From Xylogone sp. PMI_703 (lineage: Eukaryota > Ascomycota > Leotiomycetes): a DNA stretch of 64,000 bases. Positions 38,011 through 49,505 of this stretch are shown one piece after another; within the stretch, counting starts at the first letter, position 1, and each line of letters begins with the position of its first letter. The translations under genes and the position numbers were made by a program. The stretch spans positions 1,488,001-1,552,000 of the forward strand of contig JAJTUQ010000005.1 of NCBI GenBank assembly GCA_021399445.1. Reading direction: 5' to 3'. Below the pieces are notes generated by a model, which was not told the origin of the DNA, ran no database searches, and was given only the letters and a program-made list of their open reading frames with translations.

Positions 38011-40012
38011 CACAAAATTATCACCTTGAGTAAACTTATACGAAAATTTATAACTAAAGAATTTTATGAAGTCTATAATATCACCAAGATGAAAGATTAT
38101 ATTAATAAAATGTTGAGTAAGTAGAAGAGTAAGAAGTTTATACTGATTTACGTAAATATATGTGGGCCATTCTTATTATCAATAAATAAAAATCAATATT
38201 TTGCTCAAATTGTTAATAATACTATTTATTATATTTAGAACATTTTTACAAAGACAAGAGTATATTTAGTCAAGAAGCTTAAGACATAGAAGATTTAAGT
38301 AAAATATAAGACTAAAAAAAAGTCAAAGTTATTAGAACTAATAATGTCTTGGAATTATTATTATTATTAAATAAGTAAAGTATCTTGATTAAAATTTAAG
38401 CAGAAATAACAACAAAATATAAATTAAACTAGAATAATTTAATTAAGTAAATAATTCAAATTACTATAGTAGATATTTGTGTATTATTAAAAAAAACTAA
38501 TTTATTACTTGAATTCTGGAACTACATTGTTGAGACAAATATGTACCTGAGAAATCGAACTATATCTGGCCTGATGATTAATAAGAAGATCATTAGCTCA
38601 TACTAGGCATTTACAAAAAAGATTTTAAATATTAATTATATTAGAGTTTTTAGATATAAATATGTATTATACATTAATTAGAAAGAATATTCAAAAAAAT
38701 CAAGAAAGAATAAACTTATGAACTATAGACAAATTATAATATTGTTAAATATAGTTTAAACATAATTTAATAATATAAAGTTTATATACTAAATAAAAAC
38801 TGTATTATCAAATTAAGTTATATTAATTTTTATGAAAATACTCAAGGTAAAACAATTAATTTGAAACTTCGGACAAATAATCTTCAAGGAACAAAGAACA
38901 AACTAGTAATTCACAAACCAAGAGGTTAACTACAAAATGAAGTTAATGAATTTATATTATTCTTAGACCTAAAAGATTTGAATAACTTCAAGATTATGAT
39001 TTTGTTTATTATAAATCTAATAATAACATACAATGATCTAACTAGTTTAACTGACTGTTAATATGATCAGGAAAATGTAAGTAATCTAAGTATAAATATA
39101 TCTTATTCAAGAAAAGATGAAGAAGATGAAGAAAATAAAATTAGAGATTAATCTTAAGCTTAAGTCAAGAATTATGATTTATTACTTAGTGTTAATATAA
39201 TATTACTTATTAGATTTTATTTATTTAGCAGGGAAAATCAAGTATTACCAGAACTTATAAAAGTAAGGTATAATCTTTGAAAATGACAAAGACTTAATGA
39301 CTCTGATAATAAAAACTATTTTACCAAGATAATTAAAGTTATATTTATAATATTAAAAGATTAAGATTATTAAGACTTAGACAAGATAACTCTGGCTAGT
39401 TTAGTAACAGATCTAGATATTATTATCTTAATGATATACAAAAAGATTATTTTAGATTATAGATATAGTCAGAAATAAAAAAAAATAATTAATAAAAAGA
39501 TTATATTATTATAGTAAAATAATATATAGGAAGAAGAAATATCCCCGGAAAGAGTGAACTTAGTCTTTATTAAATAAGTATTCATTATTAAGATAAACTC
39601 TGACAAAACATTAAATAAGTTTAAGGCAAGACTAGTTATTTAAAGCTTTTTTTAGAAATATAAGTAGGATTTCACTAAAATATTTATATTTATGGTTAAA
39701 ATGGATATTCTTCAGATATTCATAATTATTATTATAATAAAAAACTTTAAATATTACTTGTATAACATAAAGAATATTTTTACTGAATTATATTTACAAG
39801 AATAAATCTTCTTGTTTTAACCAGACAGAGTATTTAAGTTAAAGAATAAGTATATATTATATGTCTTATAAAGTTTGTATAAGCTAAAGTAGTTTATGTA
39901 AAACTAAAACCTATTCTATAAGAATTATCTTATTAAGATTGGATTTGTCCAAAACTTAATTAACTTTTGTTTTTATATTTATAAAGAATATAAGATTATA
40001 TTACTTATTTAC
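38011..40012 (+). pseudogene. Copia-1 integrase to RT segment
   Basis: It is collinear with Copia-2 from about 34690 to 36680. Recognisable points are the integrase stretch near 38330-38380 and the RT block near 39880-40010 (SLYKLKQF-type). It is cut by Copia-3; 40013-40017 (ATAAA) is that element's duplication. Confidence 0.8.
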
Positions 40013-40017
40013 ATAAA

Positions 40018-40198
40018 TATTAGGAATTATGAGAGCAGAACATACTGGCGCTCGGTAGTTATACGATCAGAGTGGAACGACTAATAATCCAAAGCATACA
40101 ATGTATAAGTTAATATAAGTCTATTCAACCTTATAATACAGTAATGCCTAGTGAACCAACACTTCTTTTATATGAGTATAATGATCATAATCTTAACA
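40018..40198 (+). repeat. Copia-3 5' LTR (short form)
   Basis: 181 bp; the first G of TGTTAGG has become A (TATTAGG). It joins AATAATCC directly to AAAGCATAC, skipping the hairpin block. Confidence 0.92.
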
Positions 40199-40583
40199 GG
40201 TTATGAGCCTGGACGTATGTTGAGGTGTCACTAGGAAAAATAGTAGTTAGGATGTGTTTACTGTAAGTCTATCACCAAGAATAGCCAAAATATACATTAT
40301 TACATAAGTCTTTGTAAAAGAAAAAAGTCTATAAAGTATTGGTTAAAACGTAGACTAATTAGTTTTAAGTCTTGAAATGGGTAAACATACGACGAATTAT
40401 CAGTCTACAGTAAGTACTTGAAGATCATGGCTCTTTAATCGGTATTAGGCACCTTAATATGATATTTATTTATTTATCTAAATTTAACAATTAATTATAA
40501 GTCTCTTTAACCTTAAGTTATAATATGATAATTCAAAAGATAACAAAATCTTCATTATCTTTATTTTACTGACATTTGAGAAA

Positions 40584-43500
40584 ATGAATACTGATTACCT
40601 TGTATACAAATGTTTTGTTAATATTCTTAGTAGAGTGAATTAACAAGAATAATTTAAACTGATGAGACTTTATTTTAAGGAAAAATCGCTAGAATTTGTG
40701 TTAAACAAGATAATTATAGAATATACTTAAATTCAGAGAACCTTATTATTGATTAATATCCCTGTTATATTAACAAACACGAAAATACTTAAGATTATTA
40801 TTGAAAATGTAGTAAAATAACTAGAGAACTTAAAGATAAAAAATGGATTATAAAGTGAATTAAAGAATAATATATAGAATATTGAAAAGTAAGAGAAATA
40901 TAAAGTTATGTCTATAAAGGTTTTATATATAATTTTAATCTGTATTAATATTATAAATAATGAACTGATTTATAACAAGTCTGAAGCTTAATTAGTATAG
41001 ACAAAGTTATACTTTAAGTATAATAAGTTATTATTTTATGTTATTCAAAGTAAAATAACTTAACTTATCTTATTTAAGTTAAAGTAAAGTATAATAATCA
41101 AAAAAAGATAGATCTAAGTACAAGAGTTGAGGAGGAAAGTTATAAAGATAATCTCTGAACTCAAGGATAGTTTTAGTATAAAGTAAATATTTGAATTCTT
41201 TTTTGTAAAATTTTTAAAAAAATATTTAATAATTATAATTATGATTAATGTATAACTGATACTTAAAATTGTAGATAAGATTAATATTTTCCAAAGATAT
41301 AAAAAGAAGGTTATTAATTTGACAGTACTTATTGCCTAAGATAAGAGAATATGAAGATCATAGGACAAAGAGAGTAAAAACTTAAGTTAACAAAATAAAT
41401 ATAAAAATAATTTACTTAATTAAAAAAAAGTCAAATGTTATTTATATAACAAGAATCATTTTATCAAATATTATAAACTCAAACATAATATAAGAAAATA
41501 TATTCTTGGCTTTAAATCTAAGAATAGTAAATTATAATATTCTTGGAAAACAATAAAGAAGAATAAAGGCAAAAGTTATTATAAAAAGAACAAGTTAAGA
41601 TAATATTCTTATAATTATGTCATTAGTCACTTTTCTGAATATGACTTAATATCAAAAACAGAGTTAAACTCTAACAACTTATCCGAGGAAAAAGATAAAG
41701 TTACAAAAGTATTAAAAGAAATAATACATAAAGTTAAACCTTTTGTCTGGATTACAGATATTAATATTTTTTTATACATAACTAACAACCTTTAGTTTTT
41801 TAAATAATTAATGACTAATATTAAATGTCATAAGATAAAGGTTAAAAGTAAAAAATTATATATATAAAAAAAGGGAACTACTGAAATAAAGTTAAAAGAT
41901 GAAAATACTACATTATTGTTTGATATTTTATTTGTTCCAAATCTTAAGGTTAATTTACTTTTCAGTTAATGTGTTTATGAAAAAGGTTTTGATAACTTTT
42001 TTGATTTACATACAATATATTTTACTCGAAAAAATCAAAAGAACTAATACATTAAAGTTAAGTAACATAGAGAAGTATATATTATGAGTTTTATCATGAA
42101 TAAGCCAAAGGAAATAACTTTAATTAGTAATGTTGAGGCAAAAAGGGGACAGTCATGATTTAACCTGTCTAACGGGGAAAATTAAAGTTCTGGTAGTAAT
42201 ATTAAAACTTCACTTATACTAACACCGAAGTCAGTAAAGAAAGTCATATAATATTATAATTTATAATATAAACAATTTACTCATCTTGAGATAAAGAAAA
42301 TCTATAACTTATACAAGATTACTACCTTGAACAAACTTATACAAAAACCTACAACCAAAGAACCTTATAAAGTTTGTAATATTACTAAGATGAAGGATTA
42401 TATTAATAAAATATTAAATAAGTAAAAAAGTAAAAAGCTTATACTAATCTACATAAATATATATAAACCATTCCCACCATCAATAAAAGAAGATTAATAT
42501 TTTACTCAAATTGTTAATAATATTACTTATTATATTTAGAACATTCTTACAAAAACAAAAGTACATTTGGTCAAGAAGCTTAAGACATAAAAAATCTAAG
42601 TAAAATACAAAACAGAAAAAAAAGTCAAGGCTATTAAAATTAACAATACCTCAGAATTATTATTGTTATTAGATAAGTAAAATACTTTGATCAAAATTTG
42701 AGCAAAAATAATAACAAAATATAAGTCAAACCAAAATAGTCTAGCTGAACAAGTAATCCAGATAACTATAACAAATACTTGGGTATTACTAAAGAAAACT
42801 AATTTACTACTTGAATTCTGGAATTATACTGTTGAAACAGATATATACTTAAGAAATTGAATAACATTTGACTCAACAATTAATAGAAAAGTTGTTAGCC
42901 TGTATCAGGTATTCATCGGAGAGATCTTAAGCATTAATTATATTAAAGTTTTTGGATATAAATATATATTATACATAAACTGGAAAAAATACTTAAAGAA
43001 TTCAAGAAAAGATAAGTTGATAAATTATAGACAAGTTATAGTATTTGTTAAATATAATTTAAATATAATTTAGTAATATAAAGTTTATATACTAAATAAA
43101 AGTTATATTATCAAATTAAGTTATATTAACTTTTATGAAAACATTTAAAGCAGAATAATTAATTTAAAACTTCGGACAGGTAATCCTCAAAAAACAAGGA
43201 ACGAACTAATAATCTGTAAACCAAAAGGCTAACTACAAAAAGAAATTATCGAATCTATATTATCTCTAAATTTAAAAGATTTGAATAACTTTGAAATTAT
43301 AATTTTGGCTATTATAAACCTAAGAATAATATATACTGATCTAACCACCCAGACTAGCCAACAACATAATCAAGAAAATGTAAGTGATTTAAGTATAAAT
43401 GTATCTTATTCAAGAGAAAATGAAAAAGATAAAGAAAATAAAATTAAGGATTAATCTCAGGTTTAAACTAAGAACTATAATTTATTACCTAGTGTTAATA

Positions 43501-45310
43501 TAATATTATTTATTGAATTTTATCTGTCTGACAGAGAAAATCAAGTACTACTAAAACCTATAAAAATGAGATATAATCTTCGAAAATGATAAAGATTTAA
43601 TAACTTTGATGATAAAGACTATTTTACTAAAATAGTTAAAGTTATGTTTATAATACTAGAAGATTAAGATTATCAAGACTCAGATGAGATAACTTTGGCT
43701 AATTTAGTAATAAATCTAAATATTATCATCTTAATGATATACAAAAAAGCTATTTCAGATCATAAATATAGTCAGAAATAAAAAAAGATAATTGACGAAA
43801 AGATTATATTATTATAGTAAAATAATATATAAAAAGAAAAAATATCCCCGGAAAAAGCAAATTTAGTCTTTACCAAATAAGTATTCATTATTAAGATAAA
43901 CTCTGACAAGACATTAAACAAATTTAAGGCAAGACTGATTATTCAAGATTTTTTTCAGAAATATGGGTAAGATTTTATTAAGACATTTGTACTTATGGTT
44001 AAAATGAATATTCTTTAAATATTTATAATTATTATTGTAACAGAAAACTTTAAATATTATTTATATGACATAAAGAATGTTTTCATCAAATTATACTTAC
44101 AAAAATAAATCTTTTTGTTTTAATTAGACAAAGTATTTAAGTTAAAGAATAAATATATATTATATGTCTTATGGAGTTTGTATAAGCTAAAGTAGTTTAT
44201 ACAGGATTAAAACTTACTTTACAAGAGTTATCTTGTTAAGATTAGATTTGTCCAAAGTTTAATTAATCTTTATTTTTATATTTATAAAGAATATAAGATT
44301 ATATTACTTATTCACATAGATAATATTGTTGTTACTGTATTAAGAATATAAGAATTGGAATGGTTTGGAAAGATATTAACAGATTGATTTTATACCAAGA
44401 ATCTAAGGAAGATTTAAGTAATCCTTGGTATTTATGTTATTAAGAATTAAAAAGAAAAGATATTATTCCTAAATTAAAAGTAATATCTGGACAATATTTT
44501 GAATTAATATAAAATAACTTAAGAAAAGCATAAATCAAAATCAATGTTAATCTTTAGTTATAACAAGTTATACTTAACTTTAGACTTTAATAAGAAAGTT
44601 AATCTGACTAAATATCAAGAATATATTAGAAGTTTGATATATATAATAATAAACATTAGACTAAATATTGTATTTGTCTTAGGAAAGTTTAGTTAATATA
44701 TAAGTAATCTTGGAGAGTATTATGCCAGTGTTATAAAAGAATTCTTGAGATATGTCAGATTAATGATTAAATAATATATTTGTTATAGGTTTATTTTAAT
44801 TCAAGTTAATCAATTGTTATACTAAAGTAATGACGATAACAGATAAGTTAGTAATCTTATATTAATCATATATTTAGATACAGACTGAGTAAGAGACAAA
44901 ACTGACTAAAAGAGTATTTCAGGAAATATAGTTATACTTTACAGAGGACCTGTTTCTTGGGAAAGTAAGAAATAACGTTCAGTAATAACTTTAAGTACTG
45001 AATCAGAATATATTATAATATTAATGTATGTTAAGCAAAGTCAATGGATTGTTTAAATATTTTATGATATAAGATTTCTTTAATATATTAGGCCAGACCT
45101 GATGACTGTATAAATATTGAAGAATAATTAAGGTATGTTTATGTTAGTAAAAAATTTATATCTTCATGAGTGATTAAAGTATATTAATATTTGTTATTAT
45201 TATATTTGTGACTTAGAGAAACATAAATATATTAAAGTAAATTATGTTCTTATAGTAGACATGGTAGCTGATGGTATGACAAAGTTGTTGTAAAAGATGA
45301 TGTTTATGTG
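40584..45310 (+). pseudogene. Copia-3 gag-pol relic
   Basis: Gag ATG at 40584 opens MNTDYL, the equivalent of MDTDHF in Copia-2. The gag, zinc-knuckle, integrase, RT and RNase H segments can be matched to Copia-2 in order. Stops are frequent throughout and no open segment longer than about 60 codons remains. Confidence 0.82.
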
Positions 45311-45439
45311 GTTCAAGGAATTACTTGGTCTGGCAACAGTAAGAGTAGTTAAGAGATAGTAGAAGTGACTGAAAATTGATGTTAACGAGGTGAAACTGAT
45401 ATAGACTATATCATAGTACTTGTATGATCTGAGTAAGAG

Positions 45440-45620
45440 TGTTAGGAATTATGAGAGCAGAGCATACTGGTGCTTGGTAGCTATACGATCAGAGTAGAAC
45501 GACTAATAATCCGAAGCATACAATGTATAAGCCAATATAAGCCTATTCAACCCTACAATACGGTAGTGCCTAGTGAACCAACATTTCCCTTATATGAGCA
45601 TAACGATCATAATCTTAACA
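45440..45620 (+). repeat. Copia-3 3' LTR (short form)
   Basis: 181 bp, TGTTAGGAATTATGAG to ATCTTAACA, lacking the same block as its partner. Confidence 0.92.
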
Positions 45621-45625
45621 ATAAA

Positions 45626-46985
45626 TATTATTATTATTATTATACTAAAAATATAAGAATTAAAATAATTTAAAAAGATATTAGTAAATTGATTTTATAT
45701 CAAGAACTTAAGGAAAATTTAAATAATCTTTAGTATTTGTGTTATTAAAAATTAAAAAGAAAAGACATTATTCCTAGATTAAGAATAATACCTAGATAAT
45801 ATTTTGAATTAATATAAAATAACTCAAGAGAAGTATAAACCAAAGTCAGTATTAATCTTTGGTTATAACAAGTTATACTTGACTTCAGACTCTAATAAGA
45901 AAGTTAACCTGACTAAATATCAAGAGTATATTAGAAGTTTAATATATATAATAATAAATATTAGACTAAACATTATATTCATCTTAAGAAAGTTTAACTA
46001 ATATATGAATAATCCTGGAGAACATTATACTAATACTGTAAAAGAACTTTTGAGATATACTAGATCAATGATCAAATAATATATTTATTATAAATCTACT
46101 TTAATTCAAGTTAATCAATCGTCATACTAAAGTAATAACAATAATAGATAAATCAGTAACTTTATATTAATTATATATTCAGATATAGACTAAACAAGAG
46201 ACAAGACTGATCAGAAAAGTATTTCAGGAAATATAGTCATATTTTACGGAAAGTTTATTTCCTGGAAGAGTAAGAAGTAATGTTCAATGATAACTTCAAG
46301 TATTAAATCAGAATATATTACAATATTAATGTATGCCAAGCAAAGTTAATAAATCATTTAAATACTCTATAATATAAGATTTCTTTAATATATTAAGCTA
46401 AACCTGATGACTATATAAATATTAAAGGACAATCAAGGCATGCTCATACTAATAAAGAATTTATACCTTTATGAGTAATTAAAACATATTGTGGTAGGGA
46501 AACCCGTCATGTATTAGTAATAGTTATGCCAAGCCGAGCCAGCATATATTGATGGCAAGCCCCGGATAGTAAACCAACAACCTTTTCATACTCAACCAAG
46601 GGAGTGGTTCGTTCGTTTGCCTTGTGTACTTGTTGTTTATATTGTTCTGCGTGATCCCGTCGCATAAGCTCTATTCCTGTATGCTCTAGCCAGCGTTATT
46701 GTTACGCTCACACTATCGCTTCCACAATATTAATATTTATTATTATTATATTTATGATTTAAAAGAATATAAACATATTAAAATAAATTATATTTTTACA
46801 ACAAATATGATAGCCAATAGTATAATAAAGCTGTTACAAAAAACAATGTTCATGTAGTTCAAGGAATTACTTAGTCTGGCAACAGTAAAAATAACTAAAA
46901 GATAGTAAAAGTGACTGAAAAATAATATTGACGAGATAAAACTAACATAAACTATATCATAGCACCTATATGATCTGAGTAAAAG
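45626..46985 (+). pseudogene. Copia-1 RT and RNase H segment
   Basis: It resumes directly after the Copia-3 duplication and runs to the Copia-1 3' LTR, collinear with Copia-2 from about 36690 to 37775. It is split by the short element at 46490-46726. Confidence 0.8.
46490..46726 (-). mobile_element. Short TGTGG...CCACA element, copy B (237 bp), not RIP-mutated
   Basis: Reverse complement of the copy at 20906-21142, differing at only a few positions. The flanks are ATAT before and after (or ATATT if the unit is taken one base shorter). The host Copia sequence continues on both sides. Base composition is normal; the surrounding Copia-1 is strongly mutated. Confidence 0.75.
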
Positions 46986-47213
46986 TGTTAGGAATTATGG
47001 GAGCAGAGCATACTGGCGCTCAGTAGTTATGCAATCAGAGTAGAATGACTAATAATCCGGTAAGAGAGTATTTAAGGGTGTAACTCCTTAAATACCGAAT
47101 AAAAGAATAAGCATACAATGCATTAGCCAATATAAGCCTATTCAACCCTACATTACAATAGTGCCTAGTGAACCAACCCTTCCCATATGAGCATAACGGT
47201 CATAATCTTAACA
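46986..47213 (+). repeat. Copia-1 3' LTR
   Basis: 228 bp, TGTTAGGAATTATGG to ATCTTAACA, followed by the duplication TAGTT. It marks the right end of the nested stack and of the AT-rich compartment. Confidence 0.93.
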
Positions 47214-47484
47214 TAGTTAAACATTCTGTTGTTGATACTCCTTATATTTATTCTATTTTTTATTGTTTACTGATCTGGACTATATTATATAAAAAGTTGC
47301 TTAAGTAAGATATTTCATTAATTAATACATAATCAGCCGACATATATCATGTTCTCTCATAGAGTATTTTACTGATTCTGGAATGTAAGTTCAACTATAC
47401 GGAGAGCAATAAGAGTGATACTGATAGCATGTGAGAGTTTCTCAGGGCTTAAAATATGCTAAGGCAATCCACCGCAAATTCCCG

Positions 47485-47883
47485 TCAATCCGGTCTAACT
47501 CGCTTTGTAGCTGAATTGCCTCGTGGAAACGTCTTTGAAGCTAACTTCCGCTTCCTACTGCTTTTATTCGCCTTTTCCTCGACCTGAGTTGCTTCTGTCA
47601 TAGGTCCAACCGGATAGTCGGAAATTCCCAGCTTCCCAAGCCACCATGTCTCTTCTCTCACACTATCTTCAGGTACTTCACTGCATTGCTTTACCATCTC
47701 CTGCAGCTCCTCGAGGCTGGTCATATACTTGAACGAGCAATCCCCATGTATCTTCAGCATACGTGGAAACCGCAGAGCAAAATAGCGACTGTTGGATGGC
47801 TTGTCGAAGCCAACGCCCATCAACTCCACCGAAAATGGATGTTCGGATAGCTCGGCAGGCTGGAGCTGCCGGTCAAATCCCAC
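47485..47883 (-). pseudogene. ATP-dependent DNA ligase domain protein, C-terminal piece
   Basis: Uninterrupted 132-codon end of a gene. GFDRQLQPAELSEHPFSVEL leads into YFALRFPRMLKIHGDCSFK, the RFPR block of the C-terminal OB-fold in fungal proteins with an ATP-dependent ligase domain. A basic tail (SSRKRKLASK, TKRVRPD) suggestive of nuclear targeting follows. The catalytic adenylation domain with its KxDG lysine is not found upstream (47884-48240 shows nothing), so this is a truncated remnant or a last exon. It lies 270 bp from the end of the Copia stack. DNA sealing activity cannot be expected from this piece alone. Confidence 0.6.
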
Positions 47884-48290
47884 ATCGAATTCAGGTATAA
47901 CAATTTTTAGTGCTGTATAGTTCCTTATATTAATGTATTATTTCAATTCTAATATATAAAACATATCCTTAAATTGCTCAACTAATTAATATAAAGTTTA
48001 TAATATTTAAATAAAAGACTCAATGCAGTCACGCTGTTCTCATTAAAATTTTTATGTAAGCAGATGATATTTAGAAGGAATAAAGGCTAGCTTTCATTCT
48101 TACCAGATTTGCATCTAAGTGAAAACACATAAAGAATACTCGCATGCTCATTCTTGCAAAGCAAAAAGGAGGCTGGAACCTAGAGCCTTAGATCAGCCAG
48201 AAAATTGAGGTTTTTGATCTAGTATACGGTAATGCGGTGATTCGGAAGAATGTAAGTCCTCCAGAGCATATCAGTACCAGCTTATTCCTT
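47884..48290. other. No gene recognised
   Basis: Sequence between the ligase piece and the Zn2Cys6 relic. No upstream ligase exons were found. Confidence 0.35.
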
Positions 48291-48339
48291 ATGTTCCGAA
48301 GAATGTTGCTATTCCCTCGATCTCATTATACAATATGTC

Positions 48340-49009
48340 CAACGAATATACTCCTATTCTCCTATTCTAAGAGTCCATCCGCCGTCAGCTTACATAAAAC
48401 TAGCACCAGGGACATACAAAAATGACAAAGGTTGTATGCAGAAATATGGTGAAGATTCTCTACAACTGGCACTCTGTTATAGGTGCCATGGAGGTATATC
48501 TTTGCCGTATTCAGGACCTAGACCAAGTTTTGATATTCGAATCTAGGCCAAGAGCCCCTATGCATGTATATACTGCAGAAGACGCAAGGTAAATAAGCTG
48601 TCCTTTTCTATTATGATCTAAAAGAACTAGAAATATGAAGATTTAGCATAAATTCCCAGGGAGTTAAGATATTAGTACGCTTCTGTAAGCAGCAGGCACG
48701 GAAAGAGAATCTAAGCCAGCAAATTTTGAAAATCAGAATGCTAACCATGATTAACAGATTAGGTGCTGTGGCTTTGAACACAACCCAGAAGGAAGATGCT
48801 CGAACTGCCAACCTTTTCGGCATCAATGTATCTTTGTTCCAGTGTCATCTCAACCTCAAGCCTTTGTTCCACCTCATGTTGTATATCCCGGAATGTGCAG
48901 TGTAGTTGTTGGTCCTTACGGTCGTCTTCGTCCGATGGCATACTTACAACCAACATGGCTGTTTGAATTTAAGAACCTTCAGTTTCTGGATGGTTACGAT
49001 CAATTCTGA
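48340..49009 (+). pseudogene. Zn2Cys6 transcription factor, DNA-binding region in two exons
   Basis: Exon a ends at 48588 with SLPYSGPRPSFDIRI, a stop (TAG for CAG), then AKSPYACIYCRRRK. Exon b (48758-49009) opens IRCCGFEHNPEGRCSNCQPF and continues RHQCIFVPVSSQPQAFVPP. The intron of 169 bp starts GTAAAT, has CTAAC near its end and ends ACAG. Joined, the six Cys of the binuclear zinc cluster are all present with CX2CX6C in each half. The segment after the cluster (IFVPVSSQPQAFVPP) is typical of one group of ascomycete regulators. The frame continues to a stop at 49009 but the large regulatory region expected in this family is absent. The upstream frame can be followed back to about 48340. One in-frame stop makes expression unlikely. 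Family assignment is good; the target pathway is unknown. Confidence 0.68.
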
Positions 49010-49096
49010 ACTTGAATTAAATTTGTCTATTTGAAAGCACGTCGTCTGCCCTGCTTTCAATCTTTAAAGCAAATATATGTCTCCCACTAATTATGA

Positions 49097-49382
49097 ATGT
49101 TAAAACGTGAAGAACACGGGATGAAAGATTTAGTAGATAACAGTGCTCGCGAGCTTGCCGAGCTTTGTGATGCTGACATATCACTTACCATTCGCAACCG
49201 CAAAACCGGCCGTTATTTTACTTACAATTCTATTGACATTGAGTATTGGCCACCATCTGAAGAGCAAATAGTAAGTTTAGTTGTTTGATTTTGGAGTGTA
49301 TTACTAATAAATAAAGCAACAATCATATCCGTTACTGGTGACTTTACATCCACATGATATGGATGTTAAGCAGAAGCAATAA
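49097..49382 (+). CDS. Short MADS/SRF-like domain protein, two exons
   Basis: Exon 1 (49097-49270) and exon 2 (49317-49382) are joined by a 46-bp intron with GTAAGT donor, CTAAT branch site and AAG acceptor. The result is 79 codons ending in TAA. The protein reads KDLVDNSARELAELCDADIS, then RNRKTGRYFTYNSIDIEYWP, then SEEQI joined to QQSYPLLVTLHP. The AxELAxLCDADIxLxIR pattern is the MADS-box core, and the RYFTY...WPP part is seen in small ascomycete MADS-like proteins. The basic N-terminal half of the box is shortened, so DNA binding is doubtful; an upstream exon may be missing. It is free of stops and keeps good splice signals, so it may be expressed. Confidence 0.6.
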
Positions 49383-49505
49383 GAAACATAAATATTGTTC
49401 GAGGCAAGATAGAGACTAGTTTACAAGAAATAGAATATATTCAGATGGGTTAACGAGACATCGTTGTTTAATAATAAAAAATAGCGCCCTTCAAAATACT
49501 ACCCA

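Larger units (their letters stand above)
40018..45620 (+). mobile_element. Copia-3: complete Copia element (5603 bp) with shortened LTRs, inside Copia-1
   Basis: Two 181-bp LTRs (40018-40198 and 45440-45620) are flanked by ATAAA (40013-40017 and 45621-45625). Both LTRs lack the same block of about 49 bp that contains the hairpin in the other copies, so the deletion was present before insertion. The interior is collinear with Copia-2 and strongly mutated. Confidence 0.95.
22719..47213 (+). mobile_element. Copia-1: outer Ty1/Copia element of the nested stack
   Basis: A 228-bp 5' LTR (22719-22946) and a 228-bp 3' LTR (46986-47213) are flanked by TAGTT (22714-22718 and 47214-47218). Its interior is split into pieces by Gypsy-2, a short element, Copia-2, Copia-3 and a second short element. 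Each break point is proven by its own target duplication. The remaining pieces are 22947-23859, 30927-31099, 31319-32345, 38011-40017, 45626-46489 and the last stretch before 46986. They add up to about 5.7 kb in the order gag, zinc knuckle, integrase, reverse transcriptase, RNase H. Confidence 0.93.

Noticed and set aside
45626..45645. ATT microsatellite run
   Set aside because: Ordinary short AT repeat at the Copia-3/Copia-1 junction, present in shorter form in Copia-2.
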